58,673 nt of DNA from Opitutales bacterium (GTDB lineage Bacteria > Verrucomicrobiota > Verrucomicrobiia > Opitutales > Oceanipulchritudinaceae): contig JAFIGG010000014.1 in assembly GCA_020831485.1 (NCBI GenBank), positions 1 through 58,673 on the forward strand, given 5' to 3'. The notes under the pieces were generated by a model, which was not told where the DNA came from, ran no database searches, and saw nothing but the letters and a program-made list of their open reading frames with translations. The translations under genes were made by a program, and so were the position numbers. Below, one piece after another: positions 46,984-55,243 of the stretch (positions within the stretch are counted from its first letter, which is position 1; the number at the start of each line of letters is the position of its first letter).

Positions 46984-47889
46984 TTACCAGAAGAAGAAGT
47001 TACTGTCTGCGTCCAGATACTCACGGGTCGGCATTGGCAAGACCACTCGCCAAACCCGTGCATAACGATCCCATGGCCCCTTGATTTCACAATCGATCAA
47101 TGGCTTTACTTTCGAGGGGGCCGATTCGCTGACCGACTGACTCAGGCGGCTTTGAAACTGACGATGGCCTTCCGCCAGGGAATAATACACCACCCGGCGC
47201 TCCTGATAGTTTTCGATTACGGAAAGGTCACCGATCTCGAAGCCAGGGTTTTCTTTGTAGAACCGATCGAGCACATGCAACGACCGGTCCATTTCCACAT
47301 ACGCCTTCCAAATGGCATCCTTCAGCTTGCGGGCTGAAGCGAATCCATAAGTATAATAGCCCTGTGGCGACAGCTTCCAGATAAGCACCACCCGGTCCTT
47401 GGAGGCCGGATTGCGGATTTCGACGCCGTCAATGGGCAAGTCGGACGCCGGCAGGGGCTTGGTGGGAAGAAGGCCTTCCCACCAAGAGACCAGGCAGTAA
47501 CGTTCTGCTGCCTCGGCCAGCGCCTTACGCCGGGCCTGAAACCGGAACAATCCGGGAAAGGCCGACATACCGTTTGAAGAGGCATCCACATCGAAGCCGT
47601 ATTGAGCGGCTTTCGGGGTGCCACAAATTACATACATCGCCCAACGTTCCAAGGCTTCAGAGATTGCAATGTAGCGTGCCAGCATGGGCGAGCGGTGAGT
47701 GCCCGAGCCGTCGGCGTTGCTGTAGATCTGAAGGCGGGACTTTTTGAGCCCCAGACTGCCATTCAGATAGGCATTTGCCTGATAGAATGGACTGCCCAGT
47801 ATGTCGACTCGCCCATACTCAATGCGTTCAATCGGTCCGGATTGAGAACCCAGAATATTGGCGTAGCGTAGAGGTGCGATGTTGAACAT
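46984..47889 (-). CDS. Stand-alone YcaO-fold protein (301 aa)
   Basis: YcaO enzymes use ATP to activate peptide amides, making azolines, thioamides or amidines. The ATP/Mg-binding signatures are visible: GSGTHRSPMLARYIAISEALERW, with Glu78, Glu81 and Arg82; then SSNGMSA (104-110) leading to ALAEAAERY with Glu126, Glu129 and Arg130; then AYVEMDRS near 196-203. At 301 aa it is at the short end of the family and carries no fused E1-like or ThiF domain. The C-terminus is FFFW, without the Pro-rich tail of azoline-forming members. A 57-aa peptide gene lies 45 bases upstream on the same strand and a receiver domain lies directly downstream. No dehydrogenase, TfuA, protease or transporter neighbour is seen. 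Substrate unknown; a RiPP role is inferred. Start ATG 47889 lacks a clear ribosome site. Confidence 0.8.
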   Translation of the reverse strand: MFNIAPLRYANILGSQSGPIERIEYGRVDILGSPFYQANAYLNGSLGLKKSRLQIYSNADGSGTHRSPMLARYIAISEALERWAMYVICGTPKAAQYGFDVDASSNGMSAFPGLFRFQARRKALAEAAERYCLVSWWEGLLPTKPLPASDLPIDGVEIRNPASKDRVVLIWKLSPQGYYTYGFASARKLKDAIWKAYVEMDRSLHVLDRFYKENPGFEIGDLSVIENYQERRVVYYSLAEGHRQFQSRLSQSVSESAPSKVKPLIDCEIKGPWDRYARVWRVVLPMPTREYLDADSNFFFW

Positions 47890-47934
47890 GGCTGGGAAAG
47901 GTTGGAGGCGGGAATGTTTGAGAGTTAAGAAAAA

Positions 47935-48108
47935 TCAGCGGCCCTGACCATTGCCACAAGGCAGTGCACAGGAAATCGATTGGTCAATTTGAGTGATTTC
48001 ATCGATGGAGGTATCTAGAAAACCCGGGTCGATCCATTCGGCAGCGCGAACAAGACCACAGGTGACAAGGAGACAGGCAGTGAGTTGAAGAATGTTTTTT
48101 AATTTCAT
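47935..48108 (-). CDS. 57-aa secreted-type small peptide, possible YcaO substrate
   Basis: The sequence begins MKLKNILQLTACLLVTC, a signal-peptide-like N-terminus with probable cleavage after VRA at residue 22. A short mature part of about 35 residues follows: acidic (FLDTSIDEITQIDQ), then SISCALPCGNGQGR at the C-terminus, rich in Ser, Cys and Gly. AGGAG lies just before ATG 48108, one of the better ribosome sites in this window; an upstream in-frame start (48159) is less likely. It is followed on the same strand by the YcaO-like gene. The Cys/Ser/Gly-rich end is what a YcaO-modified core could look like, but a Sec-type signal is unusual for known YcaO precursors, so an unrelated small envelope protein is equally possible. 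No homologue recognised. Confidence 0.6.
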   Translation of the reverse strand: MKLKNILQLTACLLVTCGLVRAAEWIDPGFLDTSIDEITQIDQSISCALPCGNGQGR

Positions 48109-48191
48109 AACTCCTGCAGTTTCCTGCCTATTAGACCCCGGAACAATCTCCCCAATCACCTTAAATTAGGTGTAAAATATTCTTGACAACT

Positions 48192-48197
48192 ATTATA
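48192..48197 (-). promoter_or_regulatory. Possible -10 box for the peptide-YcaO cassette
   Basis: On the minus strand a perfect TATAAT occurs in an AT-rich patch (48161-48205) that contrasts with its surroundings, about 85 bases before the small-peptide start. No matching -35 is present at standard spacing (the site falls in a C-run on the plus strand), so this is only suggestive. A TTGACA on the plus strand (48183-48188) has no partner -10. Confidence 0.25.
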
Positions 48198-48226
48198 TTT
48201 TAGTAGACCCACCCCCCCCCTCGGAT

Positions 48227-48247
48227 GTGCAGCGGTCCCCGCTGCAC
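48227..48247. repeat. Hairpin related to the one in repeat copy A
   Basis: GTGCAGCGG-TCC-CCGCTGCAC is a perfect 9-bp stem with a 3-base loop. It matches the hairpin at 44060-44080 in all but one base, and a CCCTCGGG fragment like that of the element core follows at 48270. A run of nine C precedes it (48212-48220). It appears to be a partial, rearranged copy of the same repeat family. Otherwise the 219-base gap between the divergent genes holds only the AT-rich patch. Confidence 0.6.
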
Positions 48248-48327
48248 GCCGTGGTAACCAGCCCGCGCCCTCGGGTATAAACGAAAAGCTTGATGTTTGC
48301 TGTGAGCGAAGGAATTCTGACTGCGAC

Positions 48328-51300
48328 ATGTCGGTTCGCCCTCTCTGTTTTCTATTCTGTTGCCTGCAAGGTCTGTTTGTGGGTGCTGGGCTGCTTGTTG
48401 CCGGGGGGTGGAATGTTGACTACGGTTTGCCGCTGATGGAGCGTTTTGGTTCTGAATCGCTGGATCCGGACCGCTATATCTGGACGGCTTTTGAGGATGA
48501 GGACGGGGTGTTGTATTTTGGTCAGGATCATTTGCTGCGCTTTGACGGCAGCCACTGGTCTCGTCTGGGGCCGAGTGGTCTGGATGTGCTCAGGGGAGTG
48601 GATGTGGACGCTTCCGGCCGTCTGTGGATTGCCGCCTTCAACGAAATCGGCTATTTCCCGGCCGGGGATTGGCAGCAGGGGTCGTTTGTTTCACTGCGCT
48701 CCCACTTGCCCGAGGAGTGGCGGGACTTCGGCGAAGCCTGGAGCCTTCATTCCCGTGGCGATGAAGTTTGGATGGCTTCCGGAAGCCGCATCTACCGATG
48801 GGATGGCGATGCGTTTGAGGTTTGGCCCATCGCTGCGGACAGTCGGGTGATTTTTCACTTCGATGCGGAGGGCATCTTTTATCACGTGGCAGGGCAGGGG
48901 ATTTACCGCTTCGATGAGGGTCAATCGACGCTCTATGCCGACGACCCGGATCTGGCGCGTTTCAGTCAGGTTCTGTGGCAGTCTGTTGGGTCCGGGCGTT
49001 ACCTTGGGGTTTCCCTGGATGGGTTTTTTGAGTGGTCTTCGAATCGGCGCGAACTGCTTCACCGGCACAGATGTTCAGAACTGTATCAAGCCGTTCCGGC
49101 CGCCGCCGTGCGTCTGGACGACGGCCGCATCGTGGTCGCCACCCTGCAGTCCGGTCTGCTGTTTTACAGTGCGGATTATGAGCTGGAGTTGCGCCTGGAT
49201 TCCGCCAGTGGCGCTCCTTCGGATCTGGTCACAGGGCTGAAACTGGACTCGGAGGGTGGGCTTTGGGCTTTTTTCTCCGGCGCGCTGCTGCGTCTGGATT
49301 TGAAACGGCCCGGTGGACAGTTTTCCGCGGACAGCCAGCTGCCTTCCGGAGTCGTTCGGGGGGTTGCCCGCATGGATGGCCGCTATCGCATCGCAACGGA
49401 TCAGGGGCTGTTTGAACAGCTTGAAACAGACAATGGGTCCATCACCAATTTTGCCCGCCTCTCGGGTGAAGGGCTCCGCAATGACTTCTATCCGGTGCCC
49501 GGCAGCGATGGCCGCGATATGCTGGTTGTTGAATACGGCAGCATCCACTACTGGAGGGATGGAACCGTGAAGGGGACGCACCCGACGGATGGCTACATTC
49601 GTGCCCTTAGTCCTTCCCATCAGGCCCCCGGACAGTTCTGGGTCCTGCTGGATCAGGCTTTTGCCCTGCTGGAATGGCAAGAGGACGATGGCTGGCGCAG
49701 TGTTCAGCAAATGCAGGATTTACCAACGGTGGCTGAATACATCCACGAGGACCGGCAGGGGCGGCTTTGGTTCAGCGCCCCGGGCAGCGCTCTGGTGATG
49801 GGGGATTGGACTGAGGGCGGGGAATTGCAGCTGCAAACCTTTCGCAGTCCCGCGGGATTCAACCTTGAAGAACGCAACTGGCTTCTCATCCCCTGGGGAA
49901 AGTCTGTGGCCTTGGTCTCCGCCGCCGCGCTTTGCGTGTATGAAGAGGACAGCTGGCATCTTGCATCTCTGCCGGAGGGTGGCCTGCCGGCGCCACCCTG
50001 GTTGGCGGTTGAATGGACAGAGGATTCTCTGTTCATGGTATGCCGTAGTGGCGATGGCGAACAGGCCAAGCTGGTTCGGTTGGAGCGGGATTCTGCAGGG
50101 TCAGCACGTATCCAACCCTTCCACCACCCGGGCTGGCAGTCGCTTGGCAGCCCCCGGGGTATTCAGCTTTCGGGCACTGCTGAGCAGGCAATGCTGCACC
50201 TCTGGGGTGGCCGCGGTATACTCAATATGAGCCTCGACATGTCGACGCACATCGAGCGCCCAAGGAAACCGGTCCTGAAGGAGTGGAGGGTCGACGGCGA
50301 ACTTATCGATACAGTGGCAGCGGCGCGGCCTCGCATTGCTTTTGACTACAGTGAAATGCAGGTCGCCTTTGCCTCGACGGGTTTCCGCGCTGCGCGGCCC
50401 TATCAGTATCAGCTGAGACTCGGCGGCGAGGATGCCCAATGGGGAGGATTGTCGTCGCAATCCAGACGTGAACTGGGGAGGCTTCTTGAGGGTGAGTATT
50501 ACCTGGCGATTCGCGCGGTGGATGCCAATGGCAGAGCCTCCGAAGCTCTGGTCTTGTCTTTTCAAATACTACCACCATGGTACCGCACGGTCTGGGCTTA
50601 CGGCTCATACCTGTTCACGATAGGCATGGGGATTTGGATCATCGTTTATTACCGCGAGCGCAACCTGCGCAAACGCAAACGCATGCTGGAACAGCTCGTG
50701 GCCCAGCGAACCCTGGAGCTGGAGAAGGCCAGCCGGATCAAGAGTGACTTCATCGCCAATATGAGTCACGAAATCCGCAATCCCCTCAACGGGGTGATCG
50801 GCCTGATCAGCCGCTTGCGCCCCGGTGAGGCCGTTCCCGAGCGGCATCAGCAGGCTTTGCGCAGGGCTGCTCAATACCTGCAGACGACGGTCGAGGAAGT
50901 ATTGGATTTCTCCCGCATCGAGTCCGGTCACATCGAGCTGAATATTCAGGCCTTCGATCCGGAGTCCATTCTCGAGGGCGTCATTGAAATCTATTCCGAA
51001 CGGGCGGTTTCGAAAAAACTCAAGCTGACCTTCTCGCCGCGCAATGCAGGGGCATGGCAGGTCATCAGCGATCCTTCCAAGGTGCAGCAGATTGCCGGCA
51101 ATCTGGTGGGGAATGCAGTTAAGTTTACCGACAAAGGGGGCGTGCACCTGGGGCTTTCAATTGACGAGGTCGAAGCGGGCAAGGGACTCCTCAAGTTCTG
51201 GGTGCAAGACACCGGTCCGGGCATTCCCGAGGAGGAACAGAAGAAGGTCTTTGGCAAGTATTACCAGATTCAAAGAGAGGGCGATGATTCCCACCGCGCG

Positions 51301-52224
51301 GGGACTGGCCTGGGCCTTTCGCTCTGCCACGATTTTGTCAAGCGTCTGGGTGGTTCCATGCAGCTGTTCAGTGAATACGGTGAGGGCAGCACCTTTACCG
51401 TGACGATCCCGGTCGGGCTGCAGGCGGCGCAGCCGCCGGCCGCATTGACGGCCGACCAACCGGCCCTGCCGACTCTGCGTGTCCTGGTGGTGGAAGACCT
51501 CGAATACAACCGTCTTTTCCTCGAGGACTGGCTGCGCGAACAGGGCTGTGTGGTGAACACCTGCGTCGACGGCGAGTCGGGCTATGCGGAGGCGCGGTCG
51601 GGGCACTACGATTTGATCTTTCTCGACTGGGATCTGCCGCGCATGTCCGGCCTGGAAGTCGCCCAAAGTCTGCGCAAGACAGATTCTCCGGCCAGTCAGG
51701 CACGCATCATCGGCATGACGGCCTTTGCGACCATGGAAACCCGCAAGGCCTGTCTGGATGCGGGTATGGATACTTTCATTACGAAACCGATATCGGAAGA
51801 TCGCCTGCTGGCGGTCCTGCGCGAGGCAGCCGCTTCGACAGGCGTGCCTGCAGCCGTCTCGGAGCCTACAACCGAGCCGGAGGTCGACTGGGAAGTGCTA
51901 GAACGCATGTCCAAGGCAAAGCAGGTGCCGCTGTCCAGCGAGTTTGAGCGCTTTCTGGGCATACTTGACGAGCAGCTAGAGGAGCTCGAGAGCACTCTCA
52001 AGGGGAGCGACCTGGAAGCGGGTCGTCACCAGATTCACGCGATGCTGGGGCACTCGGGCTTGATCCGTTTTCAGGCTTTCACCGAAGCGGTTCTGGATCT
52101 TCAGGTGGCCTTCCTTTCCGAAGATAAGCTGGGCGTCGAAACAGAGTGGCAGCGCGTGCAGCAAGCCCGCCGCAGACTCGATGCCGTGCTGGCAGAGCTC
52201 AAGCAGGGGAGTGCAGTCCAGTGA
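48328..52224 (+). CDS. Hybrid sensor histidine kinase, propeller-type sensor, receiver and HPt domains
   Basis: A 1298-aa one-protein phosphorelay. A signal/membrane segment is followed by a long periplasmic sensor (about 30-660) of beta-propeller type with repeated LWIAAFN/LWFSAPG-like blades, then a YYY-type Ig domain (about 660-745) and one membrane helix (about 755-776). The cytoplasmic part has HisKA with His814 in SHEIRNPLNG, HATPase with NLVGNAVKFTD and DTGPGIPEEE and GTGLGLS, a receiver (about 1053-1170) with Asp1100 and Lys1153, and an HPt domain with likely His1237. The architecture resembles sensors of polysaccharide breakdown products in Bacteroidetes and Verrucomicrobia. It lacks a DNA-binding output, so it must signal onward. 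The stop overlaps the SIS gene (GTGA), linking it to an amino-sugar operon it may sense for. Confidence 0.9.
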   Translation: MSVRPLCFLFCCLQGLFVGAGLLVAGGWNVDYGLPLMERFGSESLDPDRYIWTAFEDEDGVLYFGQDHLLRFDGSHWSRLGPSGLDVLRGVDVDASGRLWIAAFNEIGYFPAGDWQQGSFVSLRSHLPEEWRDFGEAWSLHSRGDEVWMASGSRIYRWDGDAFEVWPIAADSRVIFHFDAEGIFYHVAGQGIYRFDEGQSTLYADDPDLARFSQVLWQSVGSGRYLGVSLDGFFEWSSNRRELLHRHRCSELYQAVPAAAVRLDDGRIVVATLQSGLLFYSADYELELRLDSASGAPSDLVTGLKLDSEGGLWAFFSGALLRLDLKRPGGQFSADSQLPSGVVRGVARMDGRYRIATDQGLFEQLETDNGSITNFARLSGEGLRNDFYPVPGSDGRDMLVVEYGSIHYWRDGTVKGTHPTDGYIRALSPSHQAPGQFWVLLDQAFALLEWQEDDGWRSVQQMQDLPTVAEYIHEDRQGRLWFSAPGSALVMGDWTEGGELQLQTFRSPAGFNLEERNWLLIPWGKSVALVSAAALCVYEEDSWHLASLPEGGLPAPPWLAVEWTEDSLFMVCRSGDGEQAKLVRLERDSAGSARIQPFHHPGWQSLGSPRGIQLSGTAEQAMLHLWGGRGILNMSLDMSTHIERPRKPVLKEWRVDGELIDTVAAARPRIAFDYSEMQVAFASTGFRAARPYQYQLRLGGEDAQWGGLSSQSRRELGRLLEGEYYLAIRAVDANGRASEALVLSFQILPPWYRTVWAYGSYLFTIGMGIWIIVYYRERNLRKRKRMLEQLVAQRTLELEKASRIKSDFIANMSHEIRNPLNGVIGLISRLRPGEAVPERHQQALRRAAQYLQTTVEEVLDFSRIESGHIELNIQAFDPESILEGVIEIYSERAVSKKLKLTFSPRNAGAWQVISDPSKVQQIAGNLVGNAVKFTDKGGVHLGLSIDEVEAGKGLLKFWVQDTGPGIPEEEQKKVFGKYYQIQREGDDSHRAGTGLGLSLCHDFVKRLGGSMQLFSEYGEGSTFTVTIPVGLQAAQPPAALTADQPALPTLRVLVVEDLEYNRLFLEDWLREQGCVVNTCVDGESGYAEARSGHYDLIFLDWDLPRMSGLEVAQSLRKTDSPASQARIIGMTAFATMETRKACLDAGMDTFITKPISEDRLLAVLREAAASTGVPAAVSEPTTEPEVDWEVLERMSKAKQVPLSSEFERFLGILDEQLEELESTLKGSDLEAGRHQIHAMLGHSGLIRFQAFTEAVLDLQVAFLSEDKLGVETEWQRVQQARRRLDAVLAELKQGSAVQ

Positions 52225-53771
52225 CGGAGCTGAGCAACCCGCTGGCTTCCCCGGAGGCTTTCCTCGCTACTGGTGAAACCTTCCGCCTGGGCTTCCTGCC
52301 AACGGAGCAATCGCATCCGGATTCACAGAATCTGGACCGCCTCGCCCGGCAAGATCCGCAGGCTGCTCTGGACTGCCTGCAGGGGGTCGATGCGAAGGCT
52401 TGGAGGGCGATCGACGAGGGCCTCAATGGATTGGAGACGTTGGCCGCCGACCTGAAGACAGTATTGAATACGGGTGGGCGCATCTTCGTCGCTGGTTGCG
52501 GTGCCACCGGTCGCCTGGCGCTGACTCTCGAAAGCTGGTCTCAGGTGGGCTGGCTGCCGGGGCTGAGGCCGGGCCAGATTGTCGCCTTCATGGCGGGCGG
52601 CGATGCGGCACTGGTCCGCTCGCTGGAGGGTTTCGAGGACCACCCGGAGTTTGGACGCCGTCAGCTGAACGACCTGGGATTCAACTCCGAAGATTTACTG
52701 ATCGGCGTGACCGAAGGCGGCGAAACGCCTTTTGTCATTGGCGCAACCGAAGCTGCCTCTGAGCAGTCGCGCCACGCAGCCTGGTTCCTGTTTTGCAACC
52801 CGATTGAACCGCTGCTGCGCATCGAGCGCTCCCGGCGTGTAATTGAATCCGACCGCATCCGCAGCCTGCCACTGGTCACCGGGCCACAGGCGGTCGCGGG
52901 CAGCACCCGCATGCAAGCCTCAAGTGTGCTTCTGGCCGGGCTCTGGCTTGCAGTGACGGCTATGGCGTCCCCGGGCTCGCTGCGAGCGCACTGGAGCAGT
53001 CTCAAACAGCGCCTGCAAAGCCACAGCTACCGCGATATCGCCGACTTTCCGATTGTCGAAAGCGAACAGTATCAGAACGGCAACTACGTGCTTTACACCG
53101 CAGAGGAAAGTGCCTTGAGCGTCCTCACCGATACCACCGAGCGCGCGCCGACCTTCAGCTTGGTGCCATTTGAAAATCTCCTCGAGTCGGCGGATGCATT
53201 GTCACTCTGCTACCTGTCGATGCCTTCCGCTCCGACTGCAGCCCTGGCCTGGCAGCGACTGCTTGGGCGCTCGCCGCGCACGGTGGAATGGCCGCAATTG
53301 AGCGCCCGCAGCGGACTACAGCGCCTGCTCGGCTTTGATATCTCCCGCCAGGCCGCACAGCGCCGTCAGCAGGCCGCGGCGCCCGCTGCCAGCGACCCCT
53401 TCCGGGTCGCCACTTCGCCTGCCGGTATTCAATGGCAGTTCAAGGATCAAAGCCTTGAGCTGGCCACACCCGGCTGGTCGCAGCCAGAGCAACAGTTGCT
53501 CTTGAAGCTACTGCTGAATGCGCATTCGACTTGCCTGATGGGCCGCCTGGGCCGTTACGAGGGCAATTGCATGACCTGGGTCCAGGCCTCCAACGGAAAG
53601 CTGATTGACCGCGCGGCCCGCACCGTGCAAATGCTTTATCAACGCCAGCGTTCACGAGGGCTGGATTACGAACAGGCGGTGCGCGCGGTGTTTGCCGTCC
53701 GTTCGCAGCTCAAACCAGGACAACCGGTGGTAATGCCGGCCCTGCAACTAGTGTTGAAAGCGAATCTATGA
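52221..53771 (+). CDS. SIS-domain protein, MurQ / glucokinase-regulator-like
   Basis: A 516-aa protein with SIS motifs of the N-acetylmuramic acid 6-phosphate etherase and GCKR group: GCGATGRL at 92-99, AGGDAALVRSLEGFED at 125-140, GVTEGGETPFVIGA at 162-175 and GSTRMQA at 227-233. Bacterial MurQ is about 300 aa, so this is a long member with a second SIS-like half, closer in layout to the glucokinase regulatory protein. Role by context: it handles a phosphorylated amino sugar, either cleaving the lactyl ether of MurNAc-6-P or sensing a sugar phosphate. GTG 52221 is chosen because it overlaps the upstream stop (GTGA); upstream in-frame codons lie inside the kinase gene. The stop overlaps the symporter start (ATGA). 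Confidence 0.82.
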   Translation: MTELSNPLASPEAFLATGETFRLGFLPTEQSHPDSQNLDRLARQDPQAALDCLQGVDAKAWRAIDEGLNGLETLAADLKTVLNTGGRIFVAGCGATGRLALTLESWSQVGWLPGLRPGQIVAFMAGGDAALVRSLEGFEDHPEFGRRQLNDLGFNSEDLLIGVTEGGETPFVIGATEAASEQSRHAAWFLFCNPIEPLLRIERSRRVIESDRIRSLPLVTGPQAVAGSTRMQASSVLLAGLWLAVTAMASPGSLRAHWSSLKQRLQSHSYRDIADFPIVESEQYQNGNYVLYTAEESALSVLTDTTERAPTFSLVPFENLLESADALSLCYLSMPSAPTAALAWQRLLGRSPRTVEWPQLSARSGLQRLLGFDISRQAAQRRQQAAAPAASDPFRVATSPAGIQWQFKDQSLELATPGWSQPEQQLLLKLLLNAHSTCLMGRLGRYEGNCMTWVQASNGKLIDRAARTVQMLYQRQRSRGLDYEQAVRAVFAVRSQLKPGQPVVMPALQLVLKANL

Positions 53772-55243
53772 GTTGGATCGACCTTACTATCCTAGTGTTC
53801 TACTTCATCGCGATCGTCGGTGTCGGCCTCTATGCCGGGCGCCGCGAAAAGGACAGTCGTGACTTTCTGATCGGCGGCCGTTCCGTGCCATGGCCCGCTG
53901 TGCTCGGTTCCATCGTGGCTACCGAGGTCAGCGCCGCGACCTTCCTCGCCGTTCCAGGAGTGGGCTTCTCCGAGAACATGAACTACCTGCAGTTCGGCAT
54001 CGGTTCATTGGCGGCCCGTTTCTTCATCGCCTTCATCTTTATTGGGGCCTTTTTCTCCGCCGAATGTTTCAGTATTTATGAATACCTGCGCAAACGCTTC
54101 GGCCACCGCAGTCAATACACCGCCTCGGCCTATTTTCTGGTGACACGCCTGCTGTCCTCAGGCGTTCGCCTGATGATCGCCGCCAGTGGAGTTTCGGTGA
54201 TTCTGGACATCCCACTGGGGCTTTGCCTGCTGGTTTTTGCTGTGCTGACCATTGCCTACACCGCAATGGGTGGGATCAAGGCGGTGATCTGGACCGATTG
54301 CATTCAGGCGGTGGTTTTCCTTTCCGCGGGCATCGGCCTGCTGAGCTACATCGTTTACCGCATCGGCTGGACCGAATGGTGGTCGACCGCGGGCGAGGCC
54401 GGACGATTTGAAGTCCTGCGCTTTAGCTCGGAAGAGGGCAGTGACCTCTGGTCCTTGCTGGCCGATCCGCAGTGGTTCTGGATCGCGGTGTTGTTCGGCT
54501 TTGTCAGTAGCGCCGCCGCCTTCGGCACCGATCAGGACTCCACTCAGCGCATGCTCAGTTGCCGCAATGCCAGCCAGGCCCGGCGCAGCTTGATCCTCAG
54601 CGGCTTTGTCGCCATCCCCGTGGCTACACTTTTTCTGCTGATCGGCACCGCCCTGTTTGCCTTTTATCAACTCTATCCCGACCCCTCGCTGCCGGAGTCG
54701 GCCGACGAAGTTTTCCCCTGGTTCATCATCCGCGAATTGCCGGTGGGCTTGAAAGGCCTGCTTTTGACCGGCGTCGTGGCGGCGGCCATGTCCAGCCTGG
54801 ATTCCGCAATGGCCGCGCTCGGTTCTTCCGCCGTAGTCGATCTGGTCAAGCCGCTGCGCAAGCGGGCCTTGAGCGAGACCCAACTGCTGTGGACTTCGCG
54901 CGTGCTCACCGTTGTGTTCGCCGCTACCATCACCCTCATCGCCTGGGTCCTGCAGGATGGGGGCCGCTTCCTCTGGCTGGCCTTTCAGATTACCGGGATC
55001 ACCTACAGCGGTTTGCTGGGAGTCTTCCTGCTGGGCCTGATGACCAATCGCGGTTCCGACGCACTGAATCTCTTTGCCATGCTGGCCGGCTCGGGACTGG
55101 TGATCCTGCTGCTGGTTTTCGATCAACTGGGCCGGGGCTTTATTGGCTGGACCTGGTTCCTTTTCCTCGGGACCCTCGTCACTTTCACCATTGGACTGTT
55201 CGGAAAACCCCGAACCAACGATCCCGATACCCATCATGCTTGA
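53768..55243 (+). CDS. Sodium:solute symporter family transporter
   Basis: A 491-aa inner-membrane protein with about 13 hydrophobic helices. The SSS family pattern is clear: AGRREKDSRDFLIGGRSVPW near the start, TEVSAATFLAVPG, AMGGIKAVIWTD, FGTDQDSTQRMLSCR and VAAAMSSLDSAM. Members take up sugars, sialic acid or amino acids with Na+. Sandwiched between a MurQ-like protein and a GH20 hexosaminidase, it most likely imports an amino sugar such as GlcNAc, MurNAc or anhydroMurNAc, by context only. It overlaps both neighbours, by 4 and 8 bases. Confidence 0.92.
   Translation: MSWIDLTILVFYFIAIVGVGLYAGRREKDSRDFLIGGRSVPWPAVLGSIVATEVSAATFLAVPGVGFSENMNYLQFGIGSLAARFFIAFIFIGAFFSAECFSIYEYLRKRFGHRSQYTASAYFLVTRLLSSGVRLMIAASGVSVILDIPLGLCLLVFAVLTIAYTAMGGIKAVIWTDCIQAVVFLSAGIGLLSYIVYRIGWTEWWSTAGEAGRFEVLRFSSEEGSDLWSLLADPQWFWIAVLFGFVSSAAAFGTDQDSTQRMLSCRNASQARRSLILSGFVAIPVATLFLLIGTALFAFYQLYPDPSLPESADEVFPWFIIRELPVGLKGLLLTGVVAAAMSSLDSAMAALGSSAVVDLVKPLRKRALSETQLLWTSRVLTVVFAATITLIAWVLQDGGRFLWLAFQITGITYSGLLGVFLLGLMTNRGSDALNLFAMLAGSGLVILLLVFDQLGRGFIGWTWFLFLGTLVTFTIGLFGKPRTNDPDTHHA

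Noticed and set aside
46518-47090. Longer version of the receiver protein reaching back to 47090
   Set aside because: The extra residues overlap the YcaO-like gene's coding end in another frame and show no domain similarity; translated carry-over is more likely.
48183-48188. Plus-strand TTGACA as the -35 of the hybrid kinase promoter
   Set aside because: At 16-18 bases downstream the sequence is GACCCA/ACCCAC-like, with no usable -10.
52146-52220. Upstream extension of the SIS-domain protein
   Set aside because: It would overlap the kinase HPt domain by 79 bases and adds a low-complexity Ala/Arg stretch; the GTGA junction at 52221 fits better.
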